NCBI GenBank assembly: GCA_002491905.1 | Contig: DKWV01000011.1 | Coordinates: 255,144-319,143, forward strand | DNA: 64,000 nucleotides | Direction: 5' to 3' | Source: Lachnospiraceae bacterium UBA7143 | Lineage (GTDB): Bacteria > Bacillota > Clostridia > Lachnospirales > Lachnospiraceae | Part shown: positions 51,568 to 60,651 of the stretch, piece by piece | Layout of the letters: every line of letters begins with the position of its first letter | Position numbering within the stretch: position 1 is the first letter of the stretch | The notes under the pieces: model-generated | What the model was told of the DNA's origin: nothing | Databases searched by the model: none | The model's input: the letters and a program-made list of their open reading frames with translations, nothing else | Made by a program: the position numbers and the translations under genes

Positions 51568-52689
51568 ATGAATACAAACCAACCATTGAAAATCCTCATG
51601 AAAAAGGGTGTCAACAAATTAAAAGATGTTCTGACAGGAAAAATGCAGATCACGAACCGTTTGAAATTCCATGCGCTGATTGGTTCCATCGCATCGGTGC
51701 ATGTTTTTTTACTTGTTGTTTTCGGCATATTTCACATTATGCCTTTATTCTATTTCAATATCTGCAGCGTGCTTACCTACGCGGCCTGCTTCTGGCTGAT
51801 GTGGGGCGAGCGAGAACATTATCTGACGATTTATTTCATTACTTACATCGAAGTTATTATGCACTCTTTTGCAGCCACCATCTGCCTTGGCTGGAAATTC
51901 GGGTTCGCACAATATATCATCGCTATTGTCCCGGTGGGTTTTTATATCTGCTACACCCTGGATATCAGGCAGAAGAAATTTACTATAGCCACTGTGTCGG
52001 CTGTTATTTCATCTGTGGCGTTTCTGGCCTGCAAATTTCTCTCTTTTTTTGGGGAACCCCTTGTGGTGATAGACAATATTGCGCTGGAACTGTCGCTCTA
52101 CGTGTTTAACTCGCTCTGTGCATTTGTGTTTTTGATTATTTTCTCACTGGTTTTCGTGTTTGAAATGAAGCTGTCCAGCAGTCAGCTTAAGCATCAGAAC
52201 GCGATTCTGGATAAACTTGCCAGCACAGACCCTCTGACCGGACTGTACAACCGCAGAAGCATGGATATCTTTCTCAATCAGGCGGTGGAATCAGCTTCCA
52301 GCTTTGCCCTGATTATGTGTGATATAGACAATTTCAAGAAGGTAAATGATACCTACGGACATGATTTCGGAGATATAGTTTTAAAGGGAATTGCCAGTAT
52401 CACAACAGATCAGGTAAAGGGACAAGGCTATGTCTGCCGCTGGGGCGGCGAGGAAATTCTGATCCTGATCAACAACGCCTCGGAGGAAAGTTCACTGCGC
52501 ATTGCGGAAAACATCCGCAGAAATGTGGCAAACCGTGTGTTTGAGCTGAACGACAAATGGATTCACTGTTCCATCACGCTCGGCGTTGCCCTTTATAACG
52601 GAAATGAACCCGTGGAAGACACGATCACAAGAGCCGACTACAATCTCTACTGCGGTAAGCGCAACGGGAAAAACGCCGTGGTCTCATAA
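51568..52689 (+). CDS. Membrane-bound diguanylate cyclase (GGDEF domain)
   Basis: The 373-residue protein has about six transmembrane helices (about residues 33-195) and a C-terminal GGDEF domain (about 205-373). The active-site motif reads GGEEI (293-297), a functional variant of GGDEF, so cyclic-di-GMP synthesis is likely. No EAL domain and no clear inhibitory RxxD site were seen. AGGAAT lies about 8 bases before the ATG. It stands alone; its stop overlaps the convergent downstream gene by a few bases. Confidence 0.9.
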   Translation: MNTNQPLKILMKKGVNKLKDVLTGKMQITNRLKFHALIGSIASVHVFLLVVFGIFHIMPLFYFNICSVLTYAACFWLMWGEREHYLTIYFITYIEVIMHSFAATICLGWKFGFAQYIIAIVPVGFYICYTLDIRQKKFTIATVSAVISSVAFLACKFLSFFGEPLVVIDNIALELSLYVFNSLCAFVFLIIFSLVFVFEMKLSSSQLKHQNAILDKLASTDPLTGLYNRRSMDIFLNQAVESASSFALIMCDIDNFKKVNDTYGHDFGDIVLKGIASITTDQVKGQGYVCRWGGEEILILINNASEESSLRIAENIRRNVANRVFELNDKWIHCSITLGVALYNGNEPVEDTITRADYNLYCGKRNGKNAVVS

Positions 52690-53421
52690 TTTCTTCACAT
52701 GGCGGTCTCCGTGCAGGATACGCTCTCTGTCCGACGCGCTTAACTGCGTCAGCTTTCCGCTTTTATCATAATAAGTCAACAAGGTGGAGTTTTTGGCCAC
52801 AGACCGTCTGCCGCCGTCCGTAAGCAGGCTCATCACCTGCTCCAGATTCCCGGATCGCAGATGCTTTCTGATTTTTTTGTCACGCTCTGCCGATTCTGCG
52901 GCAAATGTTTCCCGATCCTCAGCAGCCTCCGTTACAGCGTCCTCTTCCGCTGCAGCGGCCTCCGGCACAGGAATCCCCTTCATGGCGTAATATTCTTCGG
53001 TATAGCGCTGCGCCTCCTCGGGTGTCACGTCCTCGGAAAACACCTCCTGCGGCGGATCATTCCAAACCTTATAAAAGAAATCCCCGACCGCCTCAAACAG
53101 GCTCTTAAAAATCGACAATACGGCATCAAACAGACCGCCGCCCGCACTTTCGGCTTTTGCGGCGTTGTCTGCCGTCTGTCCCCATTCGTTTATCCGGGCG
53201 CCGGATAACTCCAGCTTCACGCCGTCCTGCGCCCTGATATCGACACCGGGTTTCTGATGCAGTTTTTTATCCTCGCCCTTCTCCTCTTTCTTTTTCGGAA
53301 CTTCCTGTTCCTTCTGCCGCTCCAGGCTGAATTTCTCCTGGCTCTCGGCGTTTTTGGCGGGCTTTAACTGACTGCTGTAGTCATAGGCGGGATTATCGCC
53401 GTCACCGACCCTGTAAATCAT
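52684..53421 (-). CDS. Hypothetical protein, charged and low-complexity
   Basis: A 245-residue protein without a recognised domain. The N-terminus (about 1-60) is Lys/Glu/Gln-rich, a central segment (about 95-122, LFDAVLSIFKSLFEAVGDFFYKVW) is amphipathic and possibly membrane-associated, a Glu/Ala-rich stretch follows, and the C-terminus has SLLTDGGRRSVAKNSTLLTYYDKSG. It has no signal peptide. AAGGGGA precedes the ATG. It begins 19 bases after leuD and probably shares its transcript. Its function is unknown. Confidence 0.68.
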   Translation of the reverse strand: MIYRVGDGDNPAYDYSSQLKPAKNAESQEKFSLERQKEQEVPKKKEEKGEDKKLHQKPGVDIRAQDGVKLELSGARINEWGQTADNAAKAESAGGGLFDAVLSIFKSLFEAVGDFFYKVWNDPPQEVFSEDVTPEEAQRYTEEYYAMKGIPVPEAAAAEEDAVTEAAEDRETFAAESAERDKKIRKHLRSGNLEQVMSLLTDGGRRSVAKNSTLLTYYDKSGKLTQLSASDRERILHGDRHVKKL

Positions 53422-53440
53422 AATGGATTCCCCTTAAGCT

Positions 53441-53950
53441 TCATCCTAAATCCGCATGACTCTGCGTGGTGTTGATGTAATTTACGAGCCCTTCCGCCGC
53501 AATAATCTTCTGCATGAACTCGGGAAATGCCTGCCCCTGGTAGGTCGTCCCTTTGGTCACGTCAGTAATCACGCCGGAATCGAAATCCACTTCCACCTCA
53601 TCTCCCGCCTCAATCGCCTGCGCCGCCTCAGGGCACTCCACGATGGGTAGGCCGATGTTGATGGCGTTGCGGTAAAAGATGCGGGCGAAAGTCTCCGCGA
53701 TCACACAGCTTACGCCTGCCGCCTTGATGGCGATGGGCGCATGCTCCCTCGAGGAGCCGCATCCGAAATTCTTGGTGGCTACAATGATATCCCCTTTATG
53801 GACCTTGTCAATAAAGCCCTTGTCGATATCCTCCATGCAGTGCTGCGCAAGCTCCGCAGGATCGGAGGAATTTAAGTAACGCGCGGGGATGATCACATCC
53901 GTATCTACATTATCTCCATATTTAAACACTCTTCCTTTTGCTGCTTTCAT
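53441..53950 (-). CDS. leuD: 3-isopropylmalate dehydratase small subunit
   Basis: With LeuC, LeuD isomerises 2-isopropylmalate to 3-isopropylmalate in leucine synthesis. The 169-residue protein has the family motifs NVDTDVIIPARYL and KNFGCGSSREHAPIA and is of the short, archaeal/Clostridial type. AAAGGAAAGG lies upstream of the ATG, 20 bases after leuC. Confidence 0.96.
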   Translation of the reverse strand: MKAAKGRVFKYGDNVDTDVIIPARYLNSSDPAELAQHCMEDIDKGFIDKVHKGDIIVATKNFGCGSSREHAPIAIKAAGVSCVIAETFARIFYRNAINIGLPIVECPEAAQAIEAGDEVEVDFDSGVITDVTKGTTYQGQAFPEFMQKIIAAEGLVNYINTTQSHADLG

Positions 53951-53970
53951 AACCGTTTGTCCTTTCCTTT

Positions 53971-55236
53971 TTATGATAACTTACAGGGGCAGGAGATCTT
54001 TCCCGCCACCGCGCTGGCCGCCGCCACAGCGGGGCTTGCCAGATAAATTTCTGAATTCACATGACCCATACGTCCTACAAAGTTGCGGTTCGTGGTGGAA
54101 ACACAGCGCTCTCCCTCCGCGAGAATGCCCATGTAACCGCCCAGGCACGGTCCGCAGGTGGGGGTGCTGACGATCGCGCCCGCCTCGATAAAGGTCTTTA
54201 AAAGCCCCTCTTCCATAGCCTGTAAGTAGATGGTCTGCGTGGCGGGAATCACGATACAGCGCATCCCCTCGGCCACATGCCTGTCCTTCAGGACTTTTGC
54301 GGCAATCCGCAAGTCATCCAGTCTGCCGTTGGTGCAGGAGCCAATCACCACCTGGTCAATTTTGATGTACTCCTTAATCTCGTCGATGGTCTTTGTATTC
54401 TCCGGCAGATGGGGAAACGCAACGGTGGGCCTGAGTGTACTCAGGTCAATAGTGTACTCCTCGTCATAGACCGCATCCGCGTCCGCCTCATATATCTTAT
54501 ATTCCCTCGTACTATGTTCCTTCATATAAGAAATGGCCAGTTCGTCCACCGGGAAAATGCCGTTTTTGCCACCCGCCTCAATCACCATGTTCGCAATCGT
54601 AAAACGGTCGTCCATAGTCAGGTTGGCGATGCCGTCCCCGGTAAACTCCATAGACTTGTAGAGCGCACCGTCCACACCGATCATACCGATAATATGCAGG
54701 ATCACATCCTTGCCGCTGACCCATTCGGACGGTTTGCCGGTCAGGTTAAATTTAATGGCGGAAGGCACCTTGAACCATGCCTTGCCGGTAGCCATTCCCG
54801 CAGCCATATCTGTGCTGCCCACGCCTGTGGAGAACGCGCCCAGCGCGCCGTAGGTACAGGTGTGGGAATCCGCGCCGATAATCACGTCTCCAGCCACGGT
54901 CAGCCCCTGCTCCGGGAGAAGGGCGTGCTCGATGCCCATCTGTCCCACCTCAAAATAATTCGTAATCTCATTCCTCTTCGCAAATTCCCGCACGCATTTG
55001 CAGTGCTCCGCTGACTTGATATCCTTATTGGGGACGAAATGATCCGGCACAAGTGCGATCTTATCCTTGTCAAACACACCGTCCACCTTCATTTTTTCCA
55101 TCTCTTTAATCGCAACGGGACTGGTGATGTCGTTGCCCAGCACCAGATCGAGATCGGCCTCGATGAGCTGTCCAGCCTCCACCTGCGAAAGACCGGCGTG
55201 CGCCGCCAGAATTTTCTGTGTCATTGTCATTCCCAT
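53971..55236 (-). CDS. leuC: 3-isopropylmalate dehydratase large subunit
   Basis: The aconitase-like catalytic subunit. The 421-residue protein has 4Fe-4S ligand cysteines in VIGSCTNGRL and in PTCGPCLGG, and GADSHTCTYGALG with active-site residues. It is the short HACN/archaeal-type LeuC, not the 470-residue enterobacterial form. GAGGAGGAA precedes the ATG. It lies divergent from a LysR-family gene. Confidence 0.96.
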   Translation of the reverse strand: MGMTMTQKILAAHAGLSQVEAGQLIEADLDLVLGNDITSPVAIKEMEKMKVDGVFDKDKIALVPDHFVPNKDIKSAEHCKCVREFAKRNEITNYFEVGQMGIEHALLPEQGLTVAGDVIIGADSHTCTYGALGAFSTGVGSTDMAAGMATGKAWFKVPSAIKFNLTGKPSEWVSGKDVILHIIGMIGVDGALYKSMEFTGDGIANLTMDDRFTIANMVIEAGGKNGIFPVDELAISYMKEHSTREYKIYEADADAVYDEEYTIDLSTLRPTVAFPHLPENTKTIDEIKEYIKIDQVVIGSCTNGRLDDLRIAAKVLKDRHVAEGMRCIVIPATQTIYLQAMEEGLLKTFIEAGAIVSTPTCGPCLGGYMGILAEGERCVSTTNRNFVGRMGHVNSEIYLASPAVAAASAVAGKISCPCKLS

Positions 55237-55355
55237 ATCTGCTTCCTCCTCGTCTTCTCTCCAGGTTCCATGTTTAGTTTATCATATTTCCGTACAGATG
55301 CAATCCCTTTTGAAGCGCTGTTCCCATCCGCACTTACTTAGGATTTTGCATTGAT

Positions 55356-55412
55356 TTGCAGCATCTGCAATACATATGCTTTCTTGCATTATAATGCCGT
55401 CAATGATATAAT
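55356..55412. promoter_or_regulatory. Divergent leuC/LysR control region
   Basis: TTGCAGCATCTGCAA (55356-55370) is a dyad with a T-N11-A core of the LysR type. GCATTATAATGC (55386-55397) is a second perfect palindrome. The LysR promoter is TTGCAT (55384-55389), 17 bases, TATAAT (55407-55412) on the plus strand. The leuC promoter is less clear; TTGACG (55398-55403, minus strand) may be its -35. Confidence 0.65.
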
Positions 55413-55471
55413 TCAAATATATGTAATTTATGAAATATATAAATATCATTTATATAAGGAGGACTGATGTT

Positions 55472-56350
55472 GTGGAAACCTTAGACAATCTTTCCAGATA
55501 TAAAATCTTTCTCGCTGTTGCCGAATGCAAAAGTATTTCCAAGGCGGCTGCGCAACTGTATATTTCGCAGCCTGCAGTGAGTATCACAGTCAAAAAGCTG
55601 GAGGATAACCTGAATACCACTCTTTTTATCAGAAAATCGAAAGGGGTTGCGCTTACGGAAAATGGGAAAAAATTATATGAGAACACAAAGAAAGCGTTTC
55701 AACTGCTGTCGGATGCAGAAGAACGACTGAAGCACAACCAGAGCACCGGATATCTGCGGATAGCCGCCAGCAATGTGCTGTGCAAACATTTTCTTATGCC
55801 CTATCTCAAAGAATTTACAGAACGTCACCCTAATACAGACGTATCTATTACCTGTACGTCTTCCTCAGCGGCCTGTTCTATGGTGGAACAGGGCAATATC
55901 GATCTGGCGCTCGTGGCAAAACCGAAAAATCCGGGGACTGCTGTCTATCATTCTCTTGGCGTAATCGAGTATATCTTTGTATGTACCCCGGCATACCGGG
56001 ATAAATTAGACTGCGACAATGACTCGATCTTTGAACACGGAAATATCATGCTGCTCGATCAGGACAACGTCTCCCGCAGACATTTAAACAGTTATTACGC
56101 GCAGAATAAAATTACGCCTCTGCATATCCTCGAAGTGAATGAGATGGATCTGCTCATTGAATTCGCACGGATGGGAATAGGGGTATCCTGTGTTGTAAAA
56201 CAGTTTGTAGAGCAGGAATTACAGGAAGGTTCCCTGATTGAAATAGAATTATCCAAACCCATATCCCCCCGCGAAATTGGTTTCTTGTATCACTGCATCC
56301 AGCCGGTGAACGAGAACATATTAAAATTTATAGAACTGGAGACAAAATAG
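55472..56350 (+). CDS. LysR family regulator, probably of leuCD
   Basis: A 292-residue LysR protein with an N-terminal winged helix (about 3-62; FLAVAECKSISKAAAQLYIS, QPAVSITVKKLE) and a ligand domain (about 88-290). It starts at GTG 55472, 9 bases after AAGGAGG; an ATG at 55430 lies before the ribosome binding site. It is transcribed divergently from leuCD, with a LysR-type dyad in the shared control region, so it probably activates leuCD. The ligand is unknown; 2-isopropylmalate or a branched-chain keto acid would fit. Confidence 0.88.
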   Translation: METLDNLSRYKIFLAVAECKSISKAAAQLYISQPAVSITVKKLEDNLNTTLFIRKSKGVALTENGKKLYENTKKAFQLLSDAEERLKHNQSTGYLRIAASNVLCKHFLMPYLKEFTERHPNTDVSITCTSSSAACSMVEQGNIDLALVAKPKNPGTAVYHSLGVIEYIFVCTPAYRDKLDCDNDSIFEHGNIMLLDQDNVSRRHLNSYYAQNKITPLHILEVNEMDLLIEFARMGIGVSCVVKQFVEQELQEGSLIEIELSKPISPREIGFLYHCIQPVNENILKFIELETK

Positions 56351-56353
56351 TTC

Positions 56354-58699
56354 CTACAGCCCCTTCCAGATTAAGAGTACCTTGAACAGATCCCCGTCAA
56401 TTGAAAGCTCCATCCTTCCGCCCTGCAGTTCCACAAAGCTTCTGGCGATGGCAAGCCCCAGACCGCTGCCCTCGCTGTTCCTTGCGCTGTCGCCCCTGAC
56501 GAATCGGTCCGTCAGGCTCTCGGCCGGGATATTCAGCTCATAGCCTGAAATATTTTTAAGCTCTATCACAACCTCATCCGCCGCTTTTTCCACACTCACA
56601 TACACCCGTGTGTCCGGCATGGCGTACTTGATGATGTTCGTGTACAGATTATCGAAAATCCGGCTGGTTTTCTCCCCGTCCAGCATCAGGAACACCTTTT
56701 CCTGCGGGAACTGAAAACGGAAGGTCAGGCCGGCCTCCTTCGCCCTGTCCTCATACTCCAGATACATCTGCCGCACCAGATTACAGATATCCACCTTTTC
56801 AGTATGGAAAGTCACATTTCCGCTGCTTGCCTTGCTCACTTCAAACAGATCCTCGATCAGCGTCTTTAAGCGCATGGACTTTCTCGTAAGCACCGCCAGA
56901 TACTCCTTCCGCTGTGCCTCCGTGACGCCTTCCTCCTGTAAAAGCTCTGTATAAGTGATAATGGCGGTAAGGGGTGTCTTCAAATCATGAGACACATTGG
57001 TGATCAGCTCCGTGCGCATGCGCTGGCTTTTCACTTCCTCCTCCACCGCTCTGGAAAAGCCGGTCTGAATCGAAGAAAGTTCTTCCTGAATGGCGGAAAA
57101 TATTCCCCAGTCCCCCTCAATCTCCGTCTGCAGATTCCCAGCCGCAACGGAACGGACAGCCGTGAGCAGGCTTGTATACTGCCCCTGTATCATACGGATA
57201 TACTTTCTAAACAGGCCATAGAGGAAGACGGTGTATGGAATCAGCAGAACCACGCCGAGCACCCAGAACATGCTGATGACCGCCAAAACCACGAAATTAG
57301 CAAAAAGCAGTTTAAACAGCGGCATGTTCATATTCTGTTCCAGATCCATGTGCAGGAATTCCCGTCTGATGCTTGTCCGCTTTCTTCTGACCGAAACCCG
57401 CACATACCGGAACAGCCGGTAACAGAAACACCGTTTCCGAAAATATCCCCTGATGCCAAACACATACACCTGACCGAGCGCTGTCACCAGCGTAAACCAC
57501 AGCGTAAACGCCACTGTCAGAAACAGCAGGTTGATCACCAGCACAATGGGTCCTGTTCCCATCACTGCGGTAAGCCCGGGAAATGTGGAACAGAGCATAT
57601 AGGGCAGGCTGTACTCCCAGCTGTCCGACATGGAATACCTGACAAGATTGGCGGACAGCTCTCCCAGAATAAGAAACATCGCAAAGAGCAGCACCGCCAG
57701 CACCTCTATATGCAGCGGAAGCAGACTACTCTCATGCAGATGGTACTTTTTCCACAGCGGCAAAAGCAGCGCGGCGAATCCGAGTACGATCAGCAGAATA
57801 CGAAAAACATCCTGAATGCCGCTGTTGAAATAGTTATCCTCGGGGCTCAAGGAGAGAAACATGCGGGAGGTCGCCTTCACCTCGTTCAGCTGCGTCTCTG
57901 TCATTGCATAGCAGACAGTACAGTTTTTGGGCATACCCTGAACCTGCAGATCCATCTGCATCACGCTGCTGTCCCCCATATAATAAATGGTATCTTCCCA
58001 GTCGATGCCCCCGTAAGAGGAATAGGACAGACTCTCATAGAGACTGCGCTCCAGATAGCGGCTCCGCATCACGCGCTGTACGCTTTTGACCAGTGTATCC
58101 GCATCCTCACCCCGCACCCACACATGTTCCAGAAGACCGTTCTCTTCAAAATCCAGCTTAATGTAATAGGGATAGTGATCGTCCAGAGACACGTCCGCCT
58201 CTTCCGTACCGAGCTGATGCAGCGCACGCTCCGTATTGGAAAATATCTTCCCGCTTTCCTTATCCATAAACTCATAGTCAACCTGCTGTGCAAGCCCGTT
58301 CTGCATGGAAAGATACCACTGGTAAAGCAGTTCGTCAAGCTGTTCCCCGGCAAAGGAAAGAGGCGTCTTCCCGCCAAAATCATAGTATTCACTAAAGCGC
58401 TCCGCTTTCCCGGTTTGGGCGCTTAAGAAAACATCCTGCGCGGATACCTGCTCTCCGTTCGCCGCGAAATCGCAGAACTGCTTGTAGAGTACGATGTTGG
58501 CCTGGTAAATCTCATGCAGGAACTCGTTGCTGGCAAGAATATTCGGCTCCTCTGCCGTCGCCCGCTCCTTAAATACCGAATACTGCGACAAAAAGGCAAG
58601 AGAGGCCGCAAGAATCAGTACCGCCGCGACAAGAAGCCCCGGTATTCTCTCCCGTTTACCAGGTTTTGCCGTCTTACTGTTTTTCGATTTTGTACCCAA
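56354..58699 (-). CDS. Membrane sensor histidine kinase
   Basis: A 781-residue kinase. A transmembrane helix (about 20-42) is followed by a large extracytoplasmic domain (about 45-300), then a block of about six helices (about 305-500). A short linker leads to HisKA with phospho-acceptor His571 in NVSHDLKTPLTAI and HATPase_c with N, G1 and G2 boxes (FDNLYTNIIKYA, GSGLGLAIARSF). The N-terminal layout is not a standard HAMP kinase. The start is TTG at 58699, overlapping the response regulator gene by 26 bases, so translation is coupled. The signal is unknown. Confidence 0.9.
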   Translation of the reverse strand: MGTKSKNSKTAKPGKRERIPGLLVAAVLILAASLAFLSQYSVFKERATAEEPNILASNEFLHEIYQANIVLYKQFCDFAANGEQVSAQDVFLSAQTGKAERFSEYYDFGGKTPLSFAGEQLDELLYQWYLSMQNGLAQQVDYEFMDKESGKIFSNTERALHQLGTEEADVSLDDHYPYYIKLDFEENGLLEHVWVRGEDADTLVKSVQRVMRSRYLERSLYESLSYSSYGGIDWEDTIYYMGDSSVMQMDLQVQGMPKNCTVCYAMTETQLNEVKATSRMFLSLSPEDNYFNSGIQDVFRILLIVLGFAALLLPLWKKYHLHESSLLPLHIEVLAVLLFAMFLILGELSANLVRYSMSDSWEYSLPYMLCSTFPGLTAVMGTGPIVLVINLLFLTVAFTLWFTLVTALGQVYVFGIRGYFRKRCFCYRLFRYVRVSVRRKRTSIRREFLHMDLEQNMNMPLFKLLFANFVVLAVISMFWVLGVVLLIPYTVFLYGLFRKYIRMIQGQYTSLLTAVRSVAAGNLQTEIEGDWGIFSAIQEELSSIQTGFSRAVEEEVKSQRMRTELITNVSHDLKTPLTAIITYTELLQEEGVTEAQRKEYLAVLTRKSMRLKTLIEDLFEVSKASSGNVTFHTEKVDICNLVRQMYLEYEDRAKEAGLTFRFQFPQEKVFLMLDGEKTSRIFDNLYTNIIKYAMPDTRVYVSVEKAADEVVIELKNISGYELNIPAESLTDRFVRGDSARNSEGSGLGLAIARSFVELQGGRMELSIDGDLFKVLLIWKGL

Positions 58700-59384
58700 C
58701 GCCCCACACCACCTTCAAATATTTTGGGTCCCGGGGATTCATTTCGATCTTCTCCCGGATTTTTCTGACATGCACCATGATCGTGTCCGTGTTGATCGCC
58801 TGCTCGTTCCAGACTCTCTCGTAAATCTCCTCCGCGGAATAGACCCTGCCCGGACTTTTGATGAGAAGCAGGAGGATTTTAAACTCTGTGGGCGTCAGTT
58901 TCACAGGATTGCCGTCCAGAAACACTTCCACGGTGTCCTCGTGCACTTCCAGTCCCCCGATCGTGTAGACCCGCTCCTCGTTTTCCGCATTTCGGCCGTT
59001 CTTCATTTCCAGAAAACGGCTGTAGCGCCGCAGATGGGAATTGACCCTGGCCAGAAGTTCCATAGTAGTGAAAGGTTTCGTCACATAGTCGTCCGCACCC
59101 ATGTTAAGTCCCATGATCTTATCCACTTCCTCCGACTTGGCGGAGAGCATGATCACCGGAAATTCATACCCAAGCTCCCGCACACGCATCATCATGTTGA
59201 TCCCGTCCATCCGCGGCATCATGACGTCCACGATCGCCAGATGGATGGTCTCCTTCTCGATCACGGCAAGTCCCTCCACGCCGTCCGCTGCCTGAAAAAC
59301 GGTGTAACCCTGGTTTTTCAGATAGATTTCAATGCCTTCCCGGATATCCCTGTCGTCCTCCACGATCAAAATATGGTAGTCCAT
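58674..59384 (-). CDS. OmpR family response regulator
   Basis: A 236-residue regulator with a receiver domain (phospho-acceptor Asp53 in LAIVDVMMPRMDG; acidic pair in VEDDRD; Lys in YVTKPF) and an OmpR/PhoB winged helix at the C-terminus (about 135-232, LTPTEFKILLLLIKSPGRVYS). ATG at 59384 is preferred, 6 bases after GGAGGGG. It is the partner of the overlapping histidine kinase. Similarity to VanR-like regulators suggests cell-envelope control, an inference only. Confidence 0.93.
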   Translation of the reverse strand: MDYHILIVEDDRDIREGIEIYLKNQGYTVFQAADGVEGLAVIEKETIHLAIVDVMMPRMDGINMMMRVRELGYEFPVIMLSAKSEEVDKIMGLNMGADDYVTKPFTTMELLARVNSHLRRYSRFLEMKNGRNAENEERVYTIGGLEVHEDTVEVFLDGNPVKLTPTEFKILLLLIKSPGRVYSAEEIYERVWNEQAINTDTIMVHVRKIREKIEMNPRDPKYLKVVWGVGYKIEKQ

Positions 59385-59494
59385 CATCTGCCCCTCCACT
59401 TCTCATCCATCATAACCGAAATATCTAAACAGAAACCGCTGTCAATTCTTAAGATATTCTAAAATCCCCAAAATATAAAAGGCGGCAAAAGAAA

Positions 59495-59529
59495 AGGCAT
59501 CCCGGCCAGATAAATGGCCAAAAATGCCT
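59495..59529 (-). terminator. Terminator of argC
   Basis: Nested stems AGGCAT/ATGCCT (59495-59500 with 59524-59529) and GGCCA/TGGCC (59504-59508 with 59515-59519); on the minus strand TTTTCTTT follows. It is 10 bases beyond the argC stop. Confidence 0.8.
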
Positions 59530-59538
59530 CTGCTTCTC

Positions 59539-60495
59539 CTACGCACGATTCAGATCAAGTCCCTTTGCCTCGTCACATCCCAAAATAATGTTCATACATT
59601 GGATTGCTGCACCGGAAGCGCCTTTTCCCAGATTATCAAACTGCGAAGAGACAACGATGCGCTCTTCATTTCCTGTCACATATATTTTCAGGCCGTCCCA
59701 GCCGGACAATCCGTTCCCCGCCAGGAACCCGCTTGTGGCAGTCTCGTCATCTGCGGCGCTGACCCGGATAAACCGCTGGTCTCTGTAATACGCAGCATAA
59801 TACTCCGACAGAGACTCCGGTGTATGCCTTTTTGACAACAGATCGGCGTATAACTGCACCGATACGACCATGCCGCTGTAATAGTCATCAATAATCGGTG
59901 AAAACAGAGGCGTACGCGCAAGCCCCGTAATTTTCTTCATCTCTTTCAGGTGTTTATGCCGCTGCGTCAATGCATATTCCCTCCCCGCAGACAGCTCTTC
60001 CGGCCTGTCACTGCTCTCGTAGGCCGCTATCGTTTTTTTACCGGCTCCGCTGTAGCCTGAGATGGCAAAACAGCTTACCGGATAGTCCTTCGGCAGGATT
60101 TCTCCCGCAATCAGAGGATAGACGAGGGAGATAAATCCGCTGGCATAACAGCCCGGAACGGCGATCCGTTTTCCCTGTCTGATGGCCGTCCTGTGCGCAT
60201 CGGACAACTCCGGGAACCCGTATGCCCAGCCCTCCTCCGTGCGGTGCGCCGTAGACGCGTCGATAATTACCACATTTTCATTTTCCGTCAGTGCAACCGC
60301 TTCCCGTGCAGCCTCATCCGGCAGACACAGAAACGTGACATCCGATGCATTGATAAGCTTTTTTCTCTCTTTCGGATCTTTTCTCAATTCCGGGCTGATA
60401 TGTAACAGTTCTATATCGTCACGGTTCTGGAACCGTTCGTTGATCCTTAACCCGGTTGTTCCTTCGCTTCCGTCAATAAAAACTTTTGTCTTCAT
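59539..60495 (-). CDS. argC: N-acetyl-gamma-glutamyl-phosphate reductase, type 2
   Basis: ArgC reduces N-acetyl-glutamyl phosphate in arginine synthesis. At 318 residues it is the shorter type 2 form, with the NADP site VFIDGSEGTTGLRI and active-site cysteine in AVPGCYASGF. AAAGGAA lies upstream of the ATG. It stands apart from other arg genes, between the response regulator and ilvC, with its own terminator. Confidence 0.94.
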   Translation of the reverse strand: MKTKVFIDGSEGTTGLRINERFQNRDDIELLHISPELRKDPKERKKLINASDVTFLCLPDEAAREAVALTENENVVIIDASTAHRTEEGWAYGFPELSDAHRTAIRQGKRIAVPGCYASGFISLVYPLIAGEILPKDYPVSCFAISGYSGAGKKTIAAYESSDRPEELSAGREYALTQRHKHLKEMKKITGLARTPLFSPIIDDYYSGMVVSVQLYADLLSKRHTPESLSEYYAAYYRDQRFIRVSAADDETATSGFLAGNGLSGWDGLKIYVTGNEERIVVSSQFDNLGKGASGAAIQCMNIILGCDEAKGLDLNRA

Positions 60496-60565
60496 AAATA
60501 TGCAGTTCCTTTCTTTACATATTCATATATTATACACGTTGGACCTATGTAAAGCAACACATAAA

Positions 60566-60614
60566 AGAACCTTACCGGCGCTCAGCTTTCCTGTCTGAAA
60601 ACCAGTAAGGTTCT
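60566..60614 (-). terminator. Terminator of ilvC
   Basis: AGAACCTTAC (60566-60575) pairs with GTAAGGTTCT (60605-60614); on the minus strand TTTTATGT follows. It lies about 40 bases beyond the ilvC stop and upstream of argC. Confidence 0.78.
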
Positions 60615-60651
60615 GCGTTTCTAAAATATGGGGATGACAACTGTTCAACTG

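Noticed and set aside
56987..58426. Long open frame (479 codons) on the plus strand opposite the histidine kinase gene
   Set aside because: It is a shadow of the kinase gene: no ribosome binding site, histidine/glutamine-rich composition typical of antisense reading, and no recognisable domain.
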